DNA from: CADEED01 sp963842515
GTDB taxonomy: Bacteria; Pseudomonadota; Gammaproteobacteria; Steroidobacterales; Steroidobacteraceae
Length of the DNA stretch: 64,000 nucleotides
Assembly: GCA_963842515.1 (NCBI GenBank)
Contig: CAWJGO010000002.1
Location: forward strand, 1,240,001-1,304,000
Reading direction: 5' to 3'
Numbering within the stretch: the stretch's first letter is position 1; every line of letters begins with the position of its first letter. A model generated the notes under the pieces. It saw only the letters and a list, made by a program, of their open reading frames with translations, did not search any database and was not told where the DNA came from. A program made the translations under genes and the position numbers. Positions 53,024 to 61,670 of this stretch are shown one piece after another.

Positions 53024-55261
53024 TTATTCGGTTTCGAGCGTATCGACGCTGCGCCATCCGCGCGGCAACACTGAGCCACGCTGCGCGCGCTGGCCGCGAT
53101 AGTCCTTGAGGTCCTTCCACTCAATCGTCATCTTGCGATCACCGGATCTCACCACCAGCGATTTGTCCCTGCCCACCACCGCCATGCCGGTGAGGAAATC
53201 TTCGCGTGCGGCGAACTTCTTGGTCGGAATGTCGAACAGCTTGTTGCCCTTGCCGCGCGCCAGCTCCGGCACATCCTTGACGGGGAAGACGAGTAGTTTG
53301 CCACCCTCGGACGTGACCGCGACCAGCGCGTCGTCGCCCGGCACGGGTGCTGGCGGCAGCACCAGCGCGCCTTGCGGGATGTTGAGCAGCGTCTTGCCAG
53401 CCTTCTTGCTCGCGTAGGCTTCCTTCAGGCGCACCGTAAACCCATAGCCTGCGTCGCTCGCCACCAGCCACAGGTCCTCGGGCTCGCCGATCATCACGCC
53501 GCGCCATTTGGCGCCATCGGGTGGATCGACGCGCGATGACAGTGGCTCACCGAGTCCGCGGGCCGAGGGCAGCGAGTGCGCCACCACGCTGTAGGCGCGT
53601 CCCGTGGAATCCAGGAAGACGGCCTGCTGCACGCTGCGGCCCTTGGCGGCATGCTGGTATTCATCACCGGCCTTGTAGGTCAGCGTGCGTGCGTCGATCT
53701 CGTGCCCTTTGGCGGAACGCACGAAGCCACCCTTCGACAGGACGATGGTCGCGGGCTCGTTGGCAACGAGCTCCGATTCGTCGATGGCCTGCGCAGCTTC
53801 GCGCTCGACGATCTTGGTGCGGCGATCGTCACCATATTTCTCGGCGTCGGCCTCGATCTCACTAGCGACGAGTTTCTTGAGTCTCGCCTTCGACTTGAGA
53901 ATTCCCTCCAGCTCTTCACGTTCCTCGGCGAGCTTCTTCTGCTCATCGCGGATCTTCATTTCCTCGAGCTTGGCGAGGTGGCGCAGCTTGGTTTCGAGAA
54001 TTGCCTCGGCCTGCTCTTCAGAAAGCTTGAAACGCTTCATGAGCACTGGCTTGGGTTCATCCTCGCGGCGGATGATGCGGATCACCTCGTCGAGGTTCAG
54101 GTACGCCACCAGCAGGCCATCGAGAATGTGCAGACGCCTGGCAACTTTGTCGAGCCTGAATTGCAGGCGGCGCGTCACGGTCGTGGTGCGGAACACGAGC
54201 CACTCGTTGAGCAGATCGCGCAGTCCCATTACCTTGGGCCTGCCCTCGAGCGTGATCACGTTGATGTTCACGCGATAGTTGCGCTCCAGATCCGTGGTCG
54301 CGAACAAATGCGCCATGAGCTGACCGACGTCGGCGCGTTTCTTTGGCTCGATGACGATGCGGATCCGCTCTTCGTGATCCGACTCATCGCGGATGTCCTC
54401 GACCATGGGCAGCTTCTTCTCGCGCATCTGCGCGGCGATCTGCTCGATCACCTTGTTGCCCGACACCTGGTAAGGAAGCTGGTCTATGACGATGTTGTCG
54501 TCTTCTTCCTTGTAGGTGGCGCGTGCCTTGAAGCTGCCGTTGCCGGTGTTGTAGATGTCGAGCAGGTCAGACTTGGGCGAGACGATTTCACCACCCGTGG
54601 GCAAATCCGGACCGCGCACGTACTTCATGAGTGTGCGCGTCTGCGCATCCGGCTCGTCCAGTAGATGGATGCACGCCTGCGCGATCTCGCGAAGGTTGTG
54701 CGGCGGGATATCGGTGGACATACCCACCGCGATTCCCTGCGTGCCGTTGAGCAACACGTTCGGCAGGCGCGCCGGCAGGAACGCCGGCTCCTCGAGCGTA
54801 CCGTCGAAGTTGGGCTGCCAGTCCACGGTGCCATCCGACAACTCGGACAACAGCACCTCGGCGTAACGGGTGAGCTTCGACTCGGTGTAGCGCATGGCCG
54901 CGAACGACTTCGGATCGTCGGGCGAACCCCAGTTGCCCTGCCCGTCGACGATCGGGTACCGATAACTGAAGTCCTGCGCCATCAGCACCATGGCTTCGTA
55001 ACAGGCCGAATCGCCGTGCGGATGGAACTTGCCGATCACGTCGCCGACGGTGCGCGCGGACTTCTTGTGCTTCTGCCCCGAGGAGAGGCCGAGCTCGCTC
55101 ATGGCGTAGATGATGCGGCGCTGAACTGGCTTCAGGCCGTCGGACAGCGCGGGCAACGCGCGATCGAGGATCACGTACATCGAATAGTCGAGGTACGCCT
55201 TCTCGGTGAAGGTGCGCAGAGGTTGTTTCTCCACGCCTTCGAAATTCAGTTCGTCTTGCAT
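53024..55261 (-). CDS. parC: DNA topoisomerase IV subunit A
   Basis: A 745-residue type IIA topoisomerase subunit that cuts and rejoins DNA to unlink chromosomes. The quinolone-resistance region reads GKFHPHGDSACYEAMVLMAQ with wild-type Ser and Glu (E. coli Ser80 and Glu84). The catalytic Tyr is in AAMRYTESKLTR. The C-terminal beta-propeller is shorter and more divergent than in GyrA and lacks the GyrA box, which favours ParC. It lies 14 bp downstream of parE. Confidence 0.96.
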   Translation of the reverse strand: MQDELNFEGVEKQPLRTFTEKAYLDYSMYVILDRALPALSDGLKPVQRRIIYAMSELGLSSGQKHKKSARTVGDVIGKFHPHGDSACYEAMVLMAQDFSYRYPIVDGQGNWGSPDDPKSFAAMRYTESKLTRYAEVLLSELSDGTVDWQPNFDGTLEEPAFLPARLPNVLLNGTQGIAVGMSTDIPPHNLREIAQACIHLLDEPDAQTRTLMKYVRGPDLPTGGEIVSPKSDLLDIYNTGNGSFKARATYKEEDDNIVIDQLPYQVSGNKVIEQIAAQMREKKLPMVEDIRDESDHEERIRIVIEPKKRADVGQLMAHLFATTDLERNYRVNINVITLEGRPKVMGLRDLLNEWLVFRTTTVTRRLQFRLDKVARRLHILDGLLVAYLNLDEVIRIIRREDEPKPVLMKRFKLSEEQAEAILETKLRHLAKLEEMKIRDEQKKLAEEREELEGILKSKARLKKLVASEIEADAEKYGDDRRTKIVEREAAQAIDESELVANEPATIVLSKGGFVRSAKGHEIDARTLTYKAGDEYQHAAKGRSVQQAVFLDSTGRAYSVVAHSLPSARGLGEPLSSRVDPPDGAKWRGVMIGEPEDLWLVASDAGYGFTVRLKEAYASKKAGKTLLNIPQGALVLPPAPVPGDDALVAVTSEGGKLLVFPVKDVPELARGKGNKLFDIPTKKFAAREDFLTGMAVVGRDKSLVVRSGDRKMTIEWKDLKDYRGQRAQRGSVLPRGWRSVDTLETE

Positions 55262-55275
55262 GCCTTATCCAACCT

Positions 55276-57168
55276 TCAGGGGGTCACGTCGGCGAGGTTG
55301 CCCTTTTCTTCCAACCAGTCACGCCGGTCGGAGGCGCGCTTTTTGGCGAGCAGCATGTCCATGAGCTGATCGCTGTCGTCCTTCGCGGAGATCGTCAGCT
55401 GTACCAGCCGGCGCGTGCGCGGATCCATGGTGGTCTCACGCAGCTGCGAGGGATTCATCTCGCCCAGGCCCTTGAACCGCTGGACATGCGGCTTCGCCTT
55501 GGTCTTGCTGTCGTTCTCGATCTTCTTGAGCAGCGAGTCGCGTTCGGCATCGTCGAGCGCGTAAAAGATGTTTTTGCCGGCGTCGATGCGATACAGCGGC
55601 GGCATGGCGACGAACACATGGCCGTTGGCCACCAGCGGACGGAAGTGCCGCAGGAACAGCGCGCACAGCAACGTCGCGATGTGCAGTCCATCCGAATCCG
55701 CGTCGGCGAGGATGCAGATCTTGTGATAGCGCAGATTCGCCAGATCACTCGTACCTGGGTCGATCCCCATGGCGACCGAGATGTCGTGCACTTCCTGCGA
55801 GGAGTTGATCTCGCCCACCGACACTTCCCAGGTATTCAGTATCTTGCCGCGCAGCGGCATGATGGCCTGCGTCTCACGGTCGCGCGCCTGCTTGGCGGAA
55901 CCACCGGCCGAATCGCCTTCGACCAAGAACAGCTCCGAGTGCCTGGGGTCCTGGTTCGTGCAGTCCGCCAGCTTTCCCGGCAGCGCAGGTCCCGCGGTGA
56001 CTCGCTTGCGCTTCACCTGCTGCGCGGCCTTGGTGCGTTCCTGGGCGTTCTCGATCGCGAACTGCGCCACGCGTTCGCCGGCGTCCGGATGCTGATTGAG
56101 CCACAACGACAGCGAGTCATGCACGAAGCTCTCGACCAGCGAGGCGGCATCGCGCGAGGCGAGCCGTTCTTTCATCTGCCCCGCGAACTGCGGCTCCTGG
56201 ATCTTGATGGACAGCATGAAGCAGCACTTGTCGAAGATATCTTCGGGCGTGAGCTTGATGCCGCGCGGCACCAGATTGCGGAACTCACAGAACTCGCGCA
56301 CCGCGCCCGCGACACCCGCGCGCAGACCGTTCACGTGTGTGCCGCCTTCGACGGTGGGAATGAGGTTCACGTAGCTCTCGCCGAGCGCGCGTTCGGCATT
56401 CGGGGTCCACACCAGCGCGTATTCCACGCTGCCCACGCTCTTCTCGTCGTTCTTGGCGAAGATGGGCTCCGCGGGAAGCAGATCTTCCTTGCCGATCTCG
56501 TCCTTGAGGTAGGCGGCGAGATCACCGGTGAAGAACCATTCGTCCTTCTCCTTGGTGGCTTCGTTCTCGAATGTGATCTTGAGACCGGGGCAGAGCACCG
56601 CCTTGGCCTTGAGCATGTGCCGTAGCTGCGGCACCGAGAACTTGTCGCTGTCGAAGAACTTCGGATCCGGCCAGAAGCGCACCGTGGTGCCGGTATTGCG
56701 CTGGCCGACGGAGCCGACCACTTCGAGCTTCGAGGAGACTTTGCCGTCCTTGAAGCTGATGTTGTATTCCTTGCCGTTGCGCTTGATCCAGCATTCGAGC
56801 TGCCGGGACAACGCATTCACCACCGACACGCCGACCCCGTGCAGACCGCCAGACACCTCGTAGGTATTCGAATTGAATTTTCCGCCGGCGTGCAGGCGCG
56901 TGAGGATCAGCTCGACACCGCTCACCTTTTCTTTCGGGTGAATATCCACCGGCATGCCGCGGCCGTCGTCGGCCACGGACAGCGAGTTGTCCTTGTAGAG
57001 GACGACGTTGATTTCTTTGCTGTGCCCTGCCAGCGCTTCGTCGACCGAGTTGTCGACTACTTCATGCGCGAGATGGTTGGGCCGCGTGGTGTCGGTGTAC
57101 ATGCCCGGGCGGCGGCGCACGGGCTCGAGACCGGATAAGACTTCGATATCGGATGCGGTGTAGGACAT
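55276..57168 (-). CDS. parE: DNA topoisomerase IV subunit B
   Basis: A 630-residue GHKL ATPase subunit. The ATP-binding motifs are EVVDNSVDEALAGH, DDGRGMPVDIHPKE and GGLHGVGVSVVNAL. The TOPRIM region shows LFLVEGDSAGGSAKQARD with the acidic residue, and CILADADSDGLHIATLL. The length (630) is that of ParE rather than GyrB (about 800). The ATG at 57168 is the homologous start. Confidence 0.96.
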   Translation of the reverse strand: MSYTASDIEVLSGLEPVRRRPGMYTDTTRPNHLAHEVVDNSVDEALAGHSKEINVVLYKDNSLSVADDGRGMPVDIHPKEKVSGVELILTRLHAGGKFNSNTYEVSGGLHGVGVSVVNALSRQLECWIKRNGKEYNISFKDGKVSSKLEVVGSVGQRNTGTTVRFWPDPKFFDSDKFSVPQLRHMLKAKAVLCPGLKITFENEATKEKDEWFFTGDLAAYLKDEIGKEDLLPAEPIFAKNDEKSVGSVEYALVWTPNAERALGESYVNLIPTVEGGTHVNGLRAGVAGAVREFCEFRNLVPRGIKLTPEDIFDKCCFMLSIKIQEPQFAGQMKERLASRDAASLVESFVHDSLSLWLNQHPDAGERVAQFAIENAQERTKAAQQVKRKRVTAGPALPGKLADCTNQDPRHSELFLVEGDSAGGSAKQARDRETQAIMPLRGKILNTWEVSVGEINSSQEVHDISVAMGIDPGTSDLANLRYHKICILADADSDGLHIATLLCALFLRHFRPLVANGHVFVAMPPLYRIDAGKNIFYALDDAERDSLLKKIENDSKTKAKPHVQRFKGLGEMNPSQLRETTMDPRTRRLVQLTISAKDDSDQLMDMLLAKKRASDRRDWLEEKGNLADVTP

Positions 57169-57265
57169 TCTCTGGCGCTGAAATTGAAGATGCGCGCGGA
57201 GCAATCGCGCGGCGCGCAGTCTACCAGCGAATTCCCGCGCGGGAGAGCCGCGCGAGCTCGAGGAG

Positions 57266-57667
57266 TCAGGTCAATTCTGCTCGCAGCCTGCGACCGAGCG
57301 GCGTGAGCAGCAGTCCGAAGACCAGCGCCACCGCGCCGATCGCCTGACCGGCGATCGCGAAGATCTGCGCGCTGGCAGCCGCGGAAATTTCCGGCGTCGG
57401 CACGCTCACCGAGACATCGGCAAAAGACCGCAAGCCAAAGATCACGACCAGCAATACCGCGACTCCCACGCCGACGACATTGCTGATGAACAGCCAACGT
57501 GCCGATGATCGCGACTTGCGTTCCAGTACGGGATTGGTTGCACGTTGCTCCGCGGCCTCGATGCGAGCCCAGACCGCGGCATCAAAGCTTCGACCCAGGC
57601 GCGGCGCCTTCACCTGATTCGCAAGCGAGCGATCGAGCTTGGTTTCAATGTCGAGATTGCGTGTCAT
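57266..57667 (-). CDS. Membrane protein, likely anti-sigma partner
   Basis: A 133-residue protein with two TM helices (WLFISNVVGVGVAVLLVVIF and IFAIAGQAIGAVALVFGLLL) and a charged cytoplasmic N-terminus (DRSLANQVKAPRLGRSFDAAVWARI). It overlaps the sigma factor gene by ATGA. That coupling and topology suggest it holds the sigma factor at the membrane. The N-terminal helix could be a sigma-binding segment, but no ZAS zinc motif is seen. Confidence 0.7.
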   Translation of the reverse strand: MTRNLDIETKLDRSLANQVKAPRLGRSFDAAVWARIEAAEQRATNPVLERKSRSSARWLFISNVVGVGVAVLLVVIFGLRSFADVSVSVPTPEISAAASAQIFAIAGQAIGAVALVFGLLLTPLGRRLRAELT

Positions 57668-58281
57668 GACAGGTTCTCCATCCCGCCCGCCAGCGCGGCG
57701 AGTTTCTTGCGCCCCCGATGCAGCAGCGCCTTGACTGTACCCGTGGGCATCGACAGGAGCTCGCCGACTTCTTCACAGCTTCTGTCTTCCAGATAGAAGA
57801 GGACTACGACCCGCCGATAGGGTTCCGGCAATTGCTCGAGCAGCCTGGCCACGTCGTATTCGGCCGCGGCTTGCCCAGCCGATTCCGTGCTGGCCTGTCC
57901 GCGGCCAAAAACCATGGGATCGCCATCGTCGTCGGCCGCTTCGGCGAAGTCTTCGAGCGGCACGAGGCGGCGTTCGCGCTCGATGGCCGTGAGGCAGGTA
58001 TTGCGGGCAATGGTGTACAGCCAGGTCGATAGTGCTGCACGGCCATCGAACTTCGGCAGCGCCTGCCAGACCTTCACGAAAATGGTCTGGCACATGTCTT
58101 CCGCCAGCGCCTCACTGCGCACGATCGAGAGCGCCAGGTGCATGACTTTCTGGCGATAGCGCTCCATGAGGCCCTCGAGCACCGCATGGCGGTCGCCACG
58201 GCGCAGCGCCGCAACCAGGTCCGCATCGCGTTCCATGGCAGCCGAAATTGCCGGGAGGGTTGTCCGGGCGCCCGAATTCAT
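57664..58281 (-). CDS. ECF-type RNA polymerase sigma factor
   Basis: A sigma-70 family protein of about 205 residues. Region 2 runs from LVAALRRGDRHAVLEGLMER through EDMCQTIFVKVWQALPKF and ALSTWLYTIARNTCLTAIER. Region 4 reads LEQLPEPYRRVVVLFYLEDR followed by SCEEVGELLSMPTGTVKALL. Start is uncertain: ATG 58281 is used, with 58236 possible. It is coupled to its membrane partner and diverges from the 58409 gene across an 83-bp palindrome that may be its control region. Confidence 0.9.
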   Translation of the reverse strand: MNSGARTTLPAISAAMERDADLVAALRRGDRHAVLEGLMERYRQKVMHLALSIVRSEALAEDMCQTIFVKVWQALPKFDGRAALSTWLYTIARNTCLTAIERERRLVPLEDFAEAADDDGDPMVFGRGQASTESAGQAAAEYDVARLLEQLPEPYRRVVVLFYLEDRSCEEVGELLSMPTGTVKALLHRGRKKLAALAGGMENLS

Positions 58282-58297
58282 GTTTACCGCTGCCTGC

Positions 58298-58380
58298 ACG
58301 CCCTTGATACTGCCGAGCGGTATAGCGGGTTGCAGACAACCGCTGCAACCGGATTCCGGCCTGGCCGGTATCAAGGGCGT
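58298..58380. repeat. 83-bp imperfect palindrome between sigma factor and divergent gene
   Basis: Outer arms acgcccttgatac (58298-58310) and gtatcaagggcgt (58368-58380) are a perfect 13-bp inverted repeat. Inner arms ggttgcag (58328-58335) and ctgcaacc (58343-58350) are a perfect 8-bp repeat. Both pairs share the same centre at 58339, so this is one nested dyad. It fills the divergent intergenic space and could be an operator for an autoregulated sigma pair, a cruciform, or an mRNA leader hairpin. Confidence 0.85.
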
Positions 58381-58408
58381 ACACAACGCTCAATCGGAGT
58401 AATCGATC

Positions 58409-58819
58409 ATGGATCCTGGAGTCATCGGCGTCTTCATCCCCATCGTGGCCATCGTGATGGGCATCGGCATCGGCATGCTGTCCGTCTGGTCCGAGCACAA
58501 GCGCAAGGCGCAGCTGCTGGAACAGAATCACCGCGAACGCATGCACGCCATCGAGAAAGGGATCGAGCTTCCGCCCCTGCCGCCGAATCTGGTCGGCCTG
58601 AGCAACGGACCCTCGACCGCCTCGGCAGCCAAGTCATTGCGCAGCGGCATCATGCTGGTGTTGATCGGCATCCTGTTGTTCTTCGCCATCGACATTGCGG
58701 GCGGGCGCGAAGGCGCACTGTTCGGGCTGATCCCGGCCGCGGTCGGTATCGCGAACCTGGTGTATGCCGCGATCCAGTGGGACAAGGAAAAGGTCTCGAA
58801 AAATACCGGACCGGAATAG
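58409..58819 (+). CDS. Small membrane protein resembling DUF6249
   Basis: A 136-residue protein with an N-terminal TM helix (VIGVFIPIVAIVMGIGIGML), a charged segment (SEHKRKAQLLEQNHRERMHA), then two C-terminal hydrophobic segments (GIMLVLIGILLFFAIDIAGG and LFGLIPAAVGIANLVYAAI). The layout resembles the DUF6249 family often found next to ECF sigma factors. It is divergent from the sigma gene and probably under its control. Function unknown. Confidence 0.75.
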   Translation: MDPGVIGVFIPIVAIVMGIGIGMLSVWSEHKRKAQLLEQNHRERMHAIEKGIELPPLPPNLVGLSNGPSTASAAKSLRSGIMLVLIGILLFFAIDIAGGREGALFGLIPAAVGIANLVYAAIQWDKEKVSKNTGPE

Positions 58820-58836
58820 GCAGCCGGCAGCGCCGT

Positions 58837-59421
58837 TCAGTCCAGGTCGGACACCAGCGCAACGCGGACGTTGTCTGCCAACGGCGCGATCTGGTGCCGG
58901 TAGTTAGGGTGGTCGATGCCGACGGACAAAGCGGCACCACCCTTGAGCTTCGCCGCCATGGCGGGCTCGAGCTCGAATCGCAGGAAGTGCACGGCCGAGG
59001 TCTTGACCTCGTTCTCGCGTTCCAGGTCCTCATCGGCGATCGCGAAGACTGGTTCGAAACCGGCCACCTGTACCCAGCAGCGATCTTCGATGCCTTTCAA
59101 TTTCTCGAGCTGCACCCGCCGGACCTCCGCGTCCGGGTATTCGATGAGGAATGTGGCCTTCCAGTTGCTGCCATCGGGGACCAGCGGGTTATAAGCGGCG
59201 AGCTCCTCAAGGACTCCCTCGGCCTCGAAGATGCGCTCGGTGCGCAGCATCTCCTGGACCTGGTATTGCACCGTGAGCCGGTCTTCGAACAGCCACATGC
59301 AGTTTGGCCCGACGTTCACCTGGCGATTCCGCTTGTGCGCCATCACCCGCGCCCGGAAGTCGTCGCGTTCACGCGAGTAGCGTTCCAGGGACAACAGCTC
59401 GGTTTCGGCTAACTTCTTCAT
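58837..59421 (-). CDS. DUF3501 family protein
   Basis: A 194-residue protein of the DUF3501 family, of unknown biochemical role. It opens MKKLAETELLSLERYSRERD and contains RNRQVNVGPNCMWLFEDRLT, IFEAEGVLEELAAYNPLVP and FLRFELEPAMAAKLKGGAAL. The start at 59421 follows the Fe-S oxidoreductase by 5 bp; the longer frame upstream is a shadow of that gene. It ends the rubrerythrin-Fe-S-DUF3501 operon. Confidence 0.85.
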   Translation of the reverse strand: MKKLAETELLSLERYSRERDDFRARVMAHKRNRQVNVGPNCMWLFEDRLTVQYQVQEMLRTERIFEAEGVLEELAAYNPLVPDGSNWKATFLIEYPDAEVRRVQLEKLKGIEDRCWVQVAGFEPVFAIADEDLERENEVKTSAVHFLRFELEPAMAAKLKGGAALSVGIDHPNYRHQIAPLADNVRVALVSDLD

Positions 59422-59426
59422 GGCGA

Positions 59427-60788
59427 TCAGAGCCCGTAGGCCTTGCGCACGAGGCTCATCGGGTGCTCGGGCTGACGCGTCGCGCCGGCTGCGTCCGCGG
59501 AAAGTCCGCTTTCTATCTGGTGGCCGGCCATCGGACAGTCGCTCGAATAGTGATCCGCTTTTGCCTGTTCCACGCGCGCCATCACCGGCCGGCCGATCTT
59601 CACGGACGCCGCGCGGTATTCTTTTTTCACCGCGTAGGTGCCGTTGTGCCCCGAGCAGCGTTCGATCACATCGACCGTGGTCTCGGGCACGAGCTTGAGG
59701 ACATCGCGGGTCTTGAGGCCGATGTTCTGCACGCGCAGGTGACAGGGCACGTGGTAGCTGACCTTGCCTAACTTCTCGGTGAAGTCGGTGCGCAACAGAC
59801 CGGCCTTGTGGCGCAGCATCAGGTATTCGAAAGGGTCGAAGATCCTCTCCTTGACCGCCTGCACGTCGGCGTCCTCGGGGAACATGAGTGGCAGCTCCTG
59901 CTTGAACATGAGCACGCAAGAGGGAATCGGCGCGACGATGTCGTAGCCCGCGTCGATCAACCGCTTCAGCTGCGGAATGTTGAAGTCCTTGTATTTCGCC
60001 ACGGTTTGCAGGTCACCGAGCTCGAGCTTGGGCATTCCACAGCATTTTTCCTTGCCCACCACTTTGACCGGAATACCGTTGTGCTCGAACACCGCCGTCA
60101 GGTCTTCGGGCAGGTGCGGCTCATTGCGATCGCCGTAGCAGGTGACGAACAACGCCACCTTGCCGCGCGTTGCATCGGTGGGTGTTACCTCGCTCGCCTT
60201 GCCTGCGAGGCGCCGCGCGCGTTTGCCGCCGGTATTCGAATGAAATTTTGGTATCGGTGCGGTCGCATCCACGCCGAGCGTGGCTTCCAGCAGTTTGCGG
60301 CCGAGCCTGGTGCCGTTCACCGCATTGACGATCTCGGCCACCACCGGAATCCCGGCGATGCTGCCGAGGCCGCGCGTATTCGACAGCAGCTTGTCGCGCA
60401 CGCTATGCCCGCCCTTGCGATGCTGCACGTGTTTGGCGCGCAGCATGAGATGCGGGAAATCGACGTTCCACGGATGCGGCGGCACGTACGGACACTTCGT
60501 CATGAAGCACATGTCGCACAGATAACAGTGATCGACGACGTCCCAGTAGACCTTCTTGTCGACACCATCGAGCTCGAGCGTCGGCGACGCGTCGATGGCG
60601 TCGAACAATGTCGGGAAGGAATTGCACAGGCTGAAGCAGCGGCGACAGCCATGACAGATGTCGAAGACGCGCTCGAGCTCTTTCTCGAGCGCAGCCTCAT
60701 CGACGAACTCCGCGCTCCGCCAGTCGAGAGGATGGCGCGAGGGCGCCTGCAGGCTGCCCTCGCGTATTCCGGTTTCTCCCGAGCCCAC
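59427..60788 (-). CDS. Fe-S oxidoreductase with two 4Fe-4S clusters and CCG domains
   Basis: A 453-residue protein like GlpC/HdrD. Near the N-terminus CHGCRRCFSLC and CYLCDMCFMTKCP bind two 4Fe-4S clusters. The two CCG-type cysteine-rich domains appear as GKEKCCGMPKLELGD and, degenerate, as ERCSGHNG with CHLRVQ upstream. It has no signal or TM helix. GTG start. It sits between rubrerythrin and DUF3501, so it likely passes electrons to the diiron protein; partners are inferred. Confidence 0.88.
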   Translation of the reverse strand: MGSGETGIREGSLQAPSRHPLDWRSAEFVDEAALEKELERVFDICHGCRRCFSLCNSFPTLFDAIDASPTLELDGVDKKVYWDVVDHCYLCDMCFMTKCPYVPPHPWNVDFPHLMLRAKHVQHRKGGHSVRDKLLSNTRGLGSIAGIPVVAEIVNAVNGTRLGRKLLEATLGVDATAPIPKFHSNTGGKRARRLAGKASEVTPTDATRGKVALFVTCYGDRNEPHLPEDLTAVFEHNGIPVKVVGKEKCCGMPKLELGDLQTVAKYKDFNIPQLKRLIDAGYDIVAPIPSCVLMFKQELPLMFPEDADVQAVKERIFDPFEYLMLRHKAGLLRTDFTEKLGKVSYHVPCHLRVQNIGLKTRDVLKLVPETTVDVIERCSGHNGTYAVKKEYRAASVKIGRPVMARVEQAKADHYSSDCPMAGHQIESGLSADAAGATRQPEHPMSLVRKAYGL

Positions 60789-60799
60789 GGCGCTCGCCG

Positions 60800-61213
60800 T
60801 CAGATCGAATCGAGGGCCTTCTGGAAACGATTCGCGTGCGAGCGTTCGGCCTTCGCGAGCGTTTCGAACCAGTCGGCGATCTCGGAGAACCCTTCTTCGC
60901 GCGCCTGCTTCGCCATGCCCGGGTACATATCGCTGTATTCGTGCGTCTCACCGGCGATTGCCGCCTTGAGATTCGCCTTGGTCTCGCCGATCGGCAGACC
61001 CGTCGCCGGATCGCCTACGGTTTCGAGGTATTCGAGGTGGCCATGCGCGTGACCGGTCTCGCCTTCGGCGGTGGAACGGAACACGGTGGACACGTCGTTG
61101 TATCCCTCGACGTCAGCCTTGGCTGCGAAATACAAATAACGGCGATTCGCCTGCGACTCGCCAGAGAATGCGTCCTTAAGATTCTTCTCGGTCTTGCTGC
61201 CTTTGAGGTTCAC
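60800..61213 (-). CDS. Rubrerythrin-like diiron protein
   Basis: A 137-residue ferritin-like protein lacking the C-terminal rubredoxin domain. Diiron ligands follow the rubrerythrin pattern: FSGESQANRRYLYFA, STAEGETGHAHGHLEYL, AIAGETHEYSDMYPG and AKAERSHANRF. It probably reduces peroxide, taking electrons from the next protein since it has no rubredoxin of its own. GTG start with AAGGAGAG upstream. First gene of its operon, behind a Fur-family-like dyad. Confidence 0.92.
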   Translation of the reverse strand: MNLKGSKTEKNLKDAFSGESQANRRYLYFAAKADVEGYNDVSTVFRSTAEGETGHAHGHLEYLETVGDPATGLPIGETKANLKAAIAGETHEYSDMYPGMAKQAREEGFSEIADWFETLAKAERSHANRFQKALDSI

Positions 61214-61252
61214 GGCTCTCTCCTTCAGTTACCCATTCGAGAATTGCTCTCA

Positions 61253-61269
61253 TTTAGACTTGTTCTAAG
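61253..61269. promoter_or_regulatory. Candidate Irr/PerR-type Fur-family operator
   Basis: The 17-mer TTTAGACTTGTTCTAAG matches the Irr ICE box TTTAGAANNNTTCTAAA at 12 of 14 defined bases and resembles PerR boxes. It lies about 40-56 bp upstream of the rubrerythrin start, in the promoter position. Both Irr and PerR are Fur-family regulators of iron and peroxide genes; which one exists here cannot be told. Confidence 0.5.
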
Positions 61270-61382
61270 AGTGGCGGCACTCTACGACCGCGCCGGCGCG
61301 GGCGTCAATCAGGACCTTCAATTGGCTGAACCAACAGCATCTATCGTTGCCCTCATCCGCCGCGACGTTTAACGTCGCGCGC

Positions 61383-61670
61383 GTGAAACCAAACCTCGAA
61401 AAGAAAGACCCCAAAGAGAACGCGAAGTCACCCGACTTCGAACACTCGCTGGCAGAGCTCGAAGCCCTCGTCACGAAACTCGAACAGGGCGACGTTCCGC
61501 TCGAAGACGCACTCAAGACCTTCGAGCGCGGCGTCGCGCTCACGCGCCAATGCCAGACCGCGCTGCGTACCGCGCAGCAAAAAGTGGAAGTGCTGCTGAC
61601 ACGCAATGGCGACGAATCGATCGAAGCATTCGCCAGCGGCGAGGATGACGCCGATGACACCGGGCGCTGA
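61383..61670 (+). CDS. xseB: Exodeoxyribonuclease VII small subunit
   Basis: A 95-residue subunit of exonuclease VII (GTG at 61383). The family core DFEHSLAELEALVTKLEQGD and VPLEDALKTFERGVAL through CQTALRTAQQKVEVLL is clear. A TTG twelve codons upstream is possible but gives a non-homologous start. It overlaps ispA by 17 bp, the usual xseB-ispA-dxs operon. Confidence 0.93.
   Translation: MKPNLEKKDPKENAKSPDFEHSLAELEALVTKLEQGDVPLEDALKTFERGVALTRQCQTALRTAQQKVEVLLTRNGDESIEAFASGEDDADDTGR

Noticed and set aside
52891..53109. Small plus-strand frame of 72 residues before the parC end
   Set aside because: It overlaps the parC C-terminus, has no ribosome-binding site and no signal or domain.
59808..61052. 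414-residue plus-strand frame
   Set aside because: Opposite the Fe-S oxidoreductase and rubrerythrin, whose Cys and diiron motifs show the minus strand is coding.
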